From: Comamonadaceae bacterium
GTDB lineage: Bacteria > Pseudomonadota > Gammaproteobacteria > Burkholderiales > Burkholderiaceae_C
Direction: 5' to 3'
DNA: 26,461 bases
Assembly (NCBI GenBank): GCA_947371775.1
Contig: CANBQX010000008.1
Span: forward strand, 1 to 26,461
Below, piece by piece: positions 16,080 to 25,000 of this stretch. Below the pieces are notes generated by a model, which was not told where the DNA came from, ran no database searches, and saw only the letters and a list, made by a program, of their open reading frames with translations. Position 1 is the stretch's first letter, and each line of letters starts with the position of its first letter. The position numbers and the translations under genes were made by a program.

Positions 16080-19000
16080 ATGGCTGAAACTACGACGACC
16101 TCGGGTCCACAAGAATTTGTAAAGAAAGTGCTGGTCAGTACCGACCCGGCACAGCCTTTGCACATTCGCTCGACTGCCGGCGCCTATTTTCAGTTGATCA
16201 TTGACGGTGTGGTCTATTCCGGTCAGCAAACCATCCGTGGCAAGGCGATCCGCCTGGTGCGCAGTGGGAATGCGCTGGAGCTGCAAGTCGAGGGCCAGGC
16301 ACGGTCTGCCCTGGAAATTTCCGACTTCTTTAGCCCCGCCACCGAGGGTGCGATTTATGTCGCAACCGATCCTGCCGATACGGTCGAAAGCACAGAACGT
16401 TTGCTTGCTTCGGAGTCGCCCGCTGCAACGCTCGAGAGTCCCGTGGCCGATGTGCACCCCACAGCAGCTGCCCCCGGATTCAGTCAGCCGGTCCAGGTGC
16501 CGGCAGAAAGTCTTCAATCGGCACCCCTGCCCACCACGGAAAAATGGATTGAAGTGGTGAAACCATCCACATCTTCGGCGGGCACTTGGTTGATGGTGGG
16601 TGGCGCAGGCCTATTAGGGCTGGGCGGTGGCGCGTCCAAGGGCGGCTCCAACGATGCCCCGCCTGACACGGTGGCACCCACGCTGGCCGTGACTTCCGAT
16701 GCGACAGGCGTGGTGCACGGTGCGGTCAATTACACCTTGGTGTTCAGCGAAGCGGTGCTTGGGTTGAATGCCAGCAAACTCACCCTCACGGGCGGCACGT
16801 TGACTGCGTTTACCGCTTTAGGTGATGGCAAGCATTTCACCGTGCAAGTGACGCCGGATAGCAACCCCGCTGGCACCTTGCGATTGGGTGTCAACACCGC
16901 GGGTGTGACGGACGGTGCGGGCAATCGAGTCGCTGATGTTTCCATCCCAGGTGTGGATTACACCCAGAACGTATTGCACGGCGTCATCGTGGCGGGTCCG
17001 GTGATTGCTGGCAATCAGCTCACGGTCAAAGTGTTCGACGCGGCAGGTCACGTGTTGGGCAGTGCGGGCGTGGATGCGTCTGGAAACTACCGGCTTGGCA
17101 TAGGCAACCACAGCGGTCCGGTGAGTGTTCTGGTGGTTAATTTGGGCACGGGTACGGACTATGTCAATGAAGTGACTCGGCAGCCGACCGACTTGGTGGA
17201 GCACCTCATGGTGGCCTACAACGTCACCAACGGTTTGACCGATCAACTGGTCAATATCAATCCCGCCACCACGATGGCTGCATTGAATTCCGGACTTCAA
17301 GTCACCTCCGATGGGCAGGCCGTCACCATGGGCTCCAGTCCGGTGGATGCCCAGGTATTGGCAGCCAGAATAGATACGTCCAATACCGCTGTGGCGATCG
17401 CCTTCGGCTTGGGCAGCAATGGCGATGCATTGCTCAGCGGAACCGTCGTCACCACGGTCGACGCGGACGGTCAGATCAATCTGCAGGCCAACGCTTACGG
17501 AAAAGTACTCGCAGCACTGGCAGGCGCCGCTGCAAACCACACAAGCTTGGCCGCGGTCGCATCGGCGATTTCCGGCAATGCCTTGGATCCCAGCATCTAC
17601 GCGGCGCTGGTCGATGGTGCCAGGGCAGCCGGTCTGCCCTACACGGTGGTACCTGGCGTGGTGGCCCCGACAGTCCTGGGCTTTAGTGCTGCTGATACGA
17701 CCACCGCGAACGGTGTGACCTTGGGCAAAGCAGGCGAGACGCTCAACCTCACCGTGAACTTCAGTGACGCCGTAAGCAGCACGAGTGGCCTGACGGCGCA
17801 TTTCCTTGTCAATGGGCAGGACGTCACCGCAACGGCTACCCAGGTGAGCCACGCCAGCACCGTCACTTTCTCAGCCACGGTGCCCCATGCGGATGGCAAT
17901 GCCATGAGCCTGACCAGCTTGAGTGTGAACAATGGCGGCACGCTGTGGAGCGATGCAAACCATGCGAGTGTGGTTTCGCCCACATCGGGGGCCCTGGGTT
18001 ACGCGGGCTACCGGGTAGACAACGCACTGCCAAGCGCGACGCTCACGCCAGACGTGTTGAACAATGCCCACAACACGGTGGTTCAAAGTTCTGAACTGGG
18101 TACAGCCTACCTGGTCAATACAGTGGTCACGGTTCACAGCCTCGCTGACATCACGGGAGCGGCGGATCGGCTGTGGAACAGTGTTGCTATCAGCGCGGCC
18201 AATACCAACACCAATTTGCCAGCTACGGGTTTGAGCGACGGCAGTTATCGCGTGTATACGATGGACGCTGCAGGAAACTTGTCGGCAGCATCCAACGCGA
18301 CGGTTGTGATCGACAGCACCGCGCCTGCACTTACCAGCATTTACAGCACCCCCGAAAATGCAGGCTCCGACACTGCGTTGCACACCATCTCCCTTTCTGG
18401 AAGCGACGCAAACGGCCCCGTGGTCTGGAGCAATCTGACGGGTTCTGATGCGTCGAGTTTCACCCTGGTCGGTGGCGTGCTGACCTTCACCAGTGCAAGC
18501 AATTTCGAGACCCGGTCCAGTTACTCCATCACCGTCACAGGCACCGATGTCGCAGGCAATGCGAGCACGCGCACCCTGGCGATCAACCTGGTGGATGTGA
18601 ACGAGGCACCGGTGGCGGTGGGCTCGATTGCTGCCCAAAATATGGCAGTGGGTACGCCGTATCTACTGGATGCCAGCGCCTACTTTTCCGATCCCGACAC
18701 ATTGGCATCGGTCGCCTCGGGCTTGCACACGTTGACCTACAGCCTCTCCAGTGGCACCCTGCCTGCCGGTCTGAGCCTGAACGCTGCAACCGGTGTGATC
18801 AGTGGCACGCCCACCGTGGCAGCCGCGCAGGGCTACTACACCCTCACGGCAAGCGATGGTGCCGGGCTGACCGCCTCGCAAACCTTCACGTTGGTTGCAG
18901 CCCAACCCACGGTACAAAGCTTCACCGTGGTCGACACCACGGCAGGCAACGGAGTCACACTCGGCAAGGCAGGCGAGAGCTTGAGCATCACGGTGGCCTT

Positions 19001-22000
19001 GAGCGAAGCAGTCAGCAGCACCGACGCGCTCACCGCGCACTTTCTGGTCAACGGCCAAGACGTCAGCGCCACGGCAGCCGCTGTGAGCGGTGCCAGCAGC
19101 ATCACCTTCACAGCCACCGTGCCCGTTGGAGACGGCAGTGCCATCAGCCTGACCAGCCTGAGCGTAAACAACGCCGGCAGCATCACCTCGGACGCCAGCC
19201 ACGCGGCCCTTCTGGCCCCCACAGCGGCTGCCATCAGCTACAGCGGCTACACGGTGGACAACACCGCGCCCACCCTCACCACCAGCTACAGCACCTCAGA
19301 AAACACCGCCTCCGACACCACCGCCCACACCATCACCCTGGCGGGCACCGACAGCCACACCCCGCTCGTCTGGTCCAACCTCTCTGGCACGAACGCATCG
19401 AGCTTCACCTTAAGCAACGGCGTACTGAGCTTCAGCGGCGCCACCAACTTTGAAGTTCAGTCCCGCTACAACGTCACACTCACCGCCACCGACGCTGTGG
19501 GCAACGCCACCACACAAGCGCTCACCATTGACCTCACAGACGTCAACGAAGCCCCCACCCCGGTTGGCTCCATAGCGGCCCAGACCACCGGCGTCGGTGT
19601 GGCCTACACCCTCAACACCAGCAGCTACTTCACCGACCCCGACACCGCCGGCACAGCCAGCTACCGCACCCTGAGCTACACCCTCACCAGCGGCAGCCTG
19701 CCTGCGGGCCTGAGCTTGGACGCTACAAGCGGCGTGATCAGCGGCACGCCCACGGTGGCCGCAGCCTCTGGCAGCTACACCATCACTGCCACCGACCTCA
19801 GTGGCGCCATGGGTGGACTGAGCACCAGCCAAACCTTTGCGCTGCAAGTGCTGGCAAAACCCACGGTACAAAGCTTCACCGTGGTCGACACCACGGCAGG
19901 CAACGGAGTCACACTCGGTAAAGCAGGCGAGAGCTTGAGCATCACGGTGAACTTGAGCGAAGCGGTCAGCAGCACCGACGCGCTCACCGCGCACTTCCAA
20001 GTCAACGGCCAGGACGTCAGCGCCACCGCAGCAGCCGTGAGCGGTGCCAGCAGCATCACCTTCACAGCCACCGTGCCCAGTGGTGACGGCAACGCCATCA
20101 GCCTGACCAGCCTGAGCGTGAACAACGCCGGCAGTATCACCTCAGACGCCAGCCACGCGGCACTGCTGGCCCCCACAGCGGCTGCCATCAGCTACAGCGG
20201 CTACACGGTGGACAACACCGCGCCCACCCTCACCACCAGCTACAGCACTTCAGAAAACACCGCCTCCGACACCACCGCCCACACCATCCATTTGCTCGCC
20301 ACCGAGGCCAACGGGCCGGTGACCTGGTCGGGCTTAAGCGGCGCGGATGCCGCCAGCTTCAGCTTGAGCGGCGACACACTGAGCTTGACAGGCACCACCA
20401 ATTACGAGAGCAGGCAAAGCTACAGCGTGCAGGTCACAGGCACTGATGCGGCAGGCAACGCCTCTACCCAGACCATCACCATCAACCTAACCGATGTCAA
20501 TGAGGCCCCTACTGCGGTGGGCAGCATCGCAAGCCAGACCACGGCGATGGGCACGGCCTATAGCCTGGACACCAGCAGCTATTTCACAGACCCTGACACG
20601 CGCGCGTCGCTGGCCACTGGCTACCACACGCTGACCTACAGCCTGACCCATGGCAGTTTGCCCAGCGGACTGAGTTTGGATGCCAATACCGGGGTGATCA
20701 GCGGTGTCGCCACAGCTGCTGTGTCGTCGGCCAATTACACGATCACCGCCAGCGATGGCGGTGGACTGAGCGTCACCCAAACCTTTGCACTGCAAGTACT
20801 GCCTCGGCCTATTGTGCAGAGCTTCACGGTGGCGGATACCGAAGGTGCCAACGGCACGAGCCTGGGCCAGGCCGGAGAAACACTTTCCATTGAAGTGACC
20901 TTGAGTGAAGCCGTCAGCAGCACCGACAGCCTTACCGCCCACTTTCTGGTCAATGGCCAGGATGTTGTTGCCACGGCCGCCCAGGTCAGTGCGAGCAACA
21001 CCATTACGTTTACTGCCACGGTACCCAGTGGTGACGGCACAGCAATCAGCCTGACCAGTTTGGCCGTGAACAACGGCGGAACACTCAGCAGTGATCTCAG
21101 TGGCGGTACCGTGTCAGCGCCGGTTGCGGGCAACATCAGCTACAGCAGCTACACGGTGGACAACACCGGCCCCACGGCCAGTGTGACGACAGACACCCTG
21201 ATGAACACCGGCAGCGCGGTGGTGCAAAGCACCGAGGTGGGTACCGCCTATTTGGTCCATACCGCAGTCACCGTCAACAACGTGAATGACATCACCGGTG
21301 CGCCAAGCAACCAGTGGAACAGCGTTGCCATAAGTGCCGCCAACAGCGACACCACCCTGTCAGCCGCAGGGCTGGCCGATGGCAGCTACAAGGTCTACAC
21401 AGTCGATGCGGCGGGCAACCTCTCAGCGGCCTCTAGCGACACCATCACCATAGACACCACCGCACCCCAAGTTGTGGCGCAGACTACCGGGGCGATCCTC
21501 GACAACTGGAACTTGTCGCTGACCTTTAGTGAAAGCGTCCATGCCGGCAGTGGCAACATCGTCATCCATTGCGTGGACGACAACACCGATCGCACTATTG
21601 ACGTGACCGACCCGAGCCAGGTCAGCATCAACGGCAACACGGTCACCATCAACCCCAGCGCTGACCTGGTGCCAAGCGCCCACTACTACGTCTTGGTCGA
21701 TGCGGGCACGTTCACCGATACAGCAGGCAATGACTTTGCCGGCCTGAGCTCCAGCGCGGACTGGGCGTTTCACACCGCGTCGCCCAGCACGACCATCAAC
21801 CTCGGCGGCGACGCCGACGGCAACTACAAGATCAACGCGTCAGAGCTGACCAGTATCAGTCTCAGCGGCGTGGCCGAAGGCATTGCGGGCCATGCCCATC
21901 TGACGGTCCAACAAATCACCTTCCATCCGATCGACAACTCGGGTGACGTGGTCATTACCACCAACCTGGCCGTAGATCCCACCACCGGTTTATGGACTTT

Positions 22001-25000
22001 GGCCAATGACAGCAGCTGGACCAGCCAGCTGACCAGTGGCAAGACCTACCAAGTTCAGGTAAGACTGGAGGACACAACAGGAGGTGGCAATGCCCTCGGT
22101 CAGGGCACAGCGTCGGCCAGTTACTTGGTCGACACCGCAGCACCCACGGCCAGTGTGACTGCGGCCACGCTCATGAACACGGGCAGTGCTGTCGTGCAAA
22201 GCACGGAAGTCGGAACGGCGTACCTGGTCAACGCCAACGTGAATGTCGCCACCTTGAGCGACATCACCGGCGCTGCGGCCGACCAATGGAACAGCGTCGC
22301 CATTGGCACGCCCGGCAGCGACACCAACCTGTCGGCCTCCGGTCTTGCAGATGGCAGCTACTGCGTTTACACCGTAGACGCGGCAGGCAATCTCTCGCTG
22401 GCGTCTACCGACACCGTGACCATCGACACGACTGCGCCCACGCTTACCACCAGTTACAGCACCGCCGAAAACGCTGGGTCTGACACGACGCCCCACATGA
22501 TTCACCTGCTGGGCGCTGACGCCCAGGGCTCGGTGACCTGGTCCAACCTCAGTGGGGCCGATGCGGCGTTCTTTAGTCTCAGCGGCAGCGACTTGGTATT
22601 CAATGGTGCCAGCAACTTCGAGTCCAAGCCCAGCTACAGCATCAGAGTCACGGGGACCGACGCCGTAGGAAACGCGAGCACGCAAACGCTGACCATTCAA
22701 CTCACCGATGTCAACGAAGCGCCTACCGTCGTCGGCTCCATTGCGGCGCAGACGGCAGGGGTGGGCGTGGCATACGCACTCGACACCAGCAGCTATTTCG
22801 CGGACCCGGACACCACGGGCAGTGCAAGCTATCGCACGCTGAGCTACAGCGTCACCAGCGGAAGTTTGCCCGATGGTCTCACGCTGGACGCCACCACCGG
22901 CATCATCAGTGGCACACCCAGCGGTTCGGCTGCCAACGCCAGCTACACCATCACCGCCACCGATTTGGGTGGACTCGGTGGTGGACTGAGCACCAGCCAG
23001 ACCTTTTCGCTGCAAGTGACCCAGCCCACGGTGCAAAGCTTCACCGTCGTTGACACCACGTCGACCAACGGCAGCACCCTGGGACGGGCAGGTGAAACCT
23101 TGCGCATTGAAGTCAGCCTGAGCGAAGCGGTGACCAGTTCCGACGCACTCACCGCACACTTCCTCGTCAATGGGCAGGACGTGACCGCCACGGCAGCGGC
23201 TGTTACCGGCGCTAGCACCATCACCTTTACCGCTAACGTGCCGATTGGAGATGGCACAGACATCCGCTTGACCAGCCTGGGCGTGGACAACGCCGGCAGC
23301 ATCACCTCCGACGCCAGCCATGCGGCCCTGGTAGCACCCACGCCATCGGCTATCAGCTACAACGGCTATACGGTAGACAACACCGGCCCCACGGCCAGTG
23401 TTGCCGCGGCCACGATCATGAACACTGCCAGCGTCGTGGTACAAAGCACCGAGGTCGGAACAGCGTACCTGGTCAACACCAACGTCAATGTCAGCAGCCT
23501 GGGAGATATCACCGGCGCTGCCGCTGACCAATGGACCAGCGCTGCTATCAGCGCCATCACCAGCGACACCAATCTGGCCGCCAGCGGTCTGGCCGATGGC
23601 AGTTACGTGGTCTATACCGTGGACGCTGCGGGCAATTTGTCAGCCGCGTCCGGCAACACCGTCACCATCGACACCACAGCGCCCACGGCCAGCGTTGCTG
23701 CGGCCACGATCATGAACTCTGCCAACGTAGTGGTGCAAAGCACGGAAGTGGGAACGGCCTACCTGGTCAACACCAACGTGAGTGTGAGCAGTCTGGGTGA
23801 TATCACCGGCGCAGCTGCTGACCAGTGGACCAGCGCTGCTATCAGCGCCATCAACAGTGACACCAACCTGGCCGCCAGCGGCCTGGCCGACGGCAGTTAC
23901 GTGGTCTATACCGTGGACGCTGCTGGCAATCTGTCGCAAGTCTCTGGCAACACCGTCACCATCGACACCACAGCGCCCACGGCCAGTGTTGCTGCTGCCA
24001 CGATCATGAACACTGCCAGCGCAGTGGTGCAAAGCACGGAAGTAGGAACGGCCTACCTGGTCAACACCAACGTCACTGTCAACAGCCTGGGTGATATCAC
24101 CAACGCAGCCGCTGACCAATGGACCAGCGCTGCGATCAGCGCCGTCAACAGCGACACCAACTTGGCCGCCAGCGGTCTGGCCGATGGCAGTTACGTGGTC
24201 TATACCGTGGACGCCGCAGGCAATTTGTCCGCAGCCGCCGGCAATTCCGTCACCGTTGATACGACTGCCCCCACGGCCAGCGTGAACGCAGCCACACTCC
24301 AGAACACGTCGGATGCCGTTGTCCAAAGCACGGAAGTAGGAACGGCCTACCTGGTCAACACCAACGTCACTGTCAACAGCCTGGGTGACATCACCGGTGC
24401 TTCCGTTGACCAATGGACCAGCGTTGCGATCAGCGCCATCAACAGCGACACCAACCTCTCCGCAGCAGGCCTGGCCGATGGCAATTACGTGGTCTACACC
24501 GTGGACGCTGCGGGCAATTTGTCAGCCGCTTCCGGCAACACCGTCACCATCGACACCACCGCGCCCACGGCCAGTGTTTCTGCTGCCACGATCATGAACA
24601 CTGCCAGCGCCGTGGTGCAAAGCACGGAAGTGGGCACAGCGTACCTGGTCAACACCAACGTGAGTGTGAGCAGCCTGGGTGATATCAACAACGCAGCTGC
24701 TGACCAATGGAACAGTGTTGCGATCAGCAGCGCCAACAGCGACACCAACCTCTCTGCAGCAGGCCTGGCCGATGGCAGTTACGTGGTTTACACGGTCGAC
24801 GCCGCAGGCAATCTGTCAGCGGCTTCCGGCAACACCGTCGCCATCGACACCACCGCGCCCACGGCCAGTGTTGCTTTTGCCACAATCATGAACACGGCCA
24901 ATGCCGTGGTGCAAAGCACGGAAGTGGGCACAGCGTACCTGGTCAACACCAACGTCAATGTCAGCAGCCTGAGTGACATTACCGGCGCCGCCGGTGACCA

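Noticed and set aside
16425..16480. LapG-type cleavage site in the adhesin linker
   Set aside because: The linker contains PAAT and TAAA, but not the TAAG/PAAG-type motif I would require, and no lapD/lapG is visible.
21990..23531. Long open frame (513 codons) on the minus strand inside the adhesin gene
   Set aside because: It is a shadow of the GC-rich repetitive plus-strand coding sequence. Its product is itself a repeat mirror, without a recognisable domain or ribosome-binding site. The same holds for the minus-strand frames at 16818-17852, 17871-18638 and 23640-24413.
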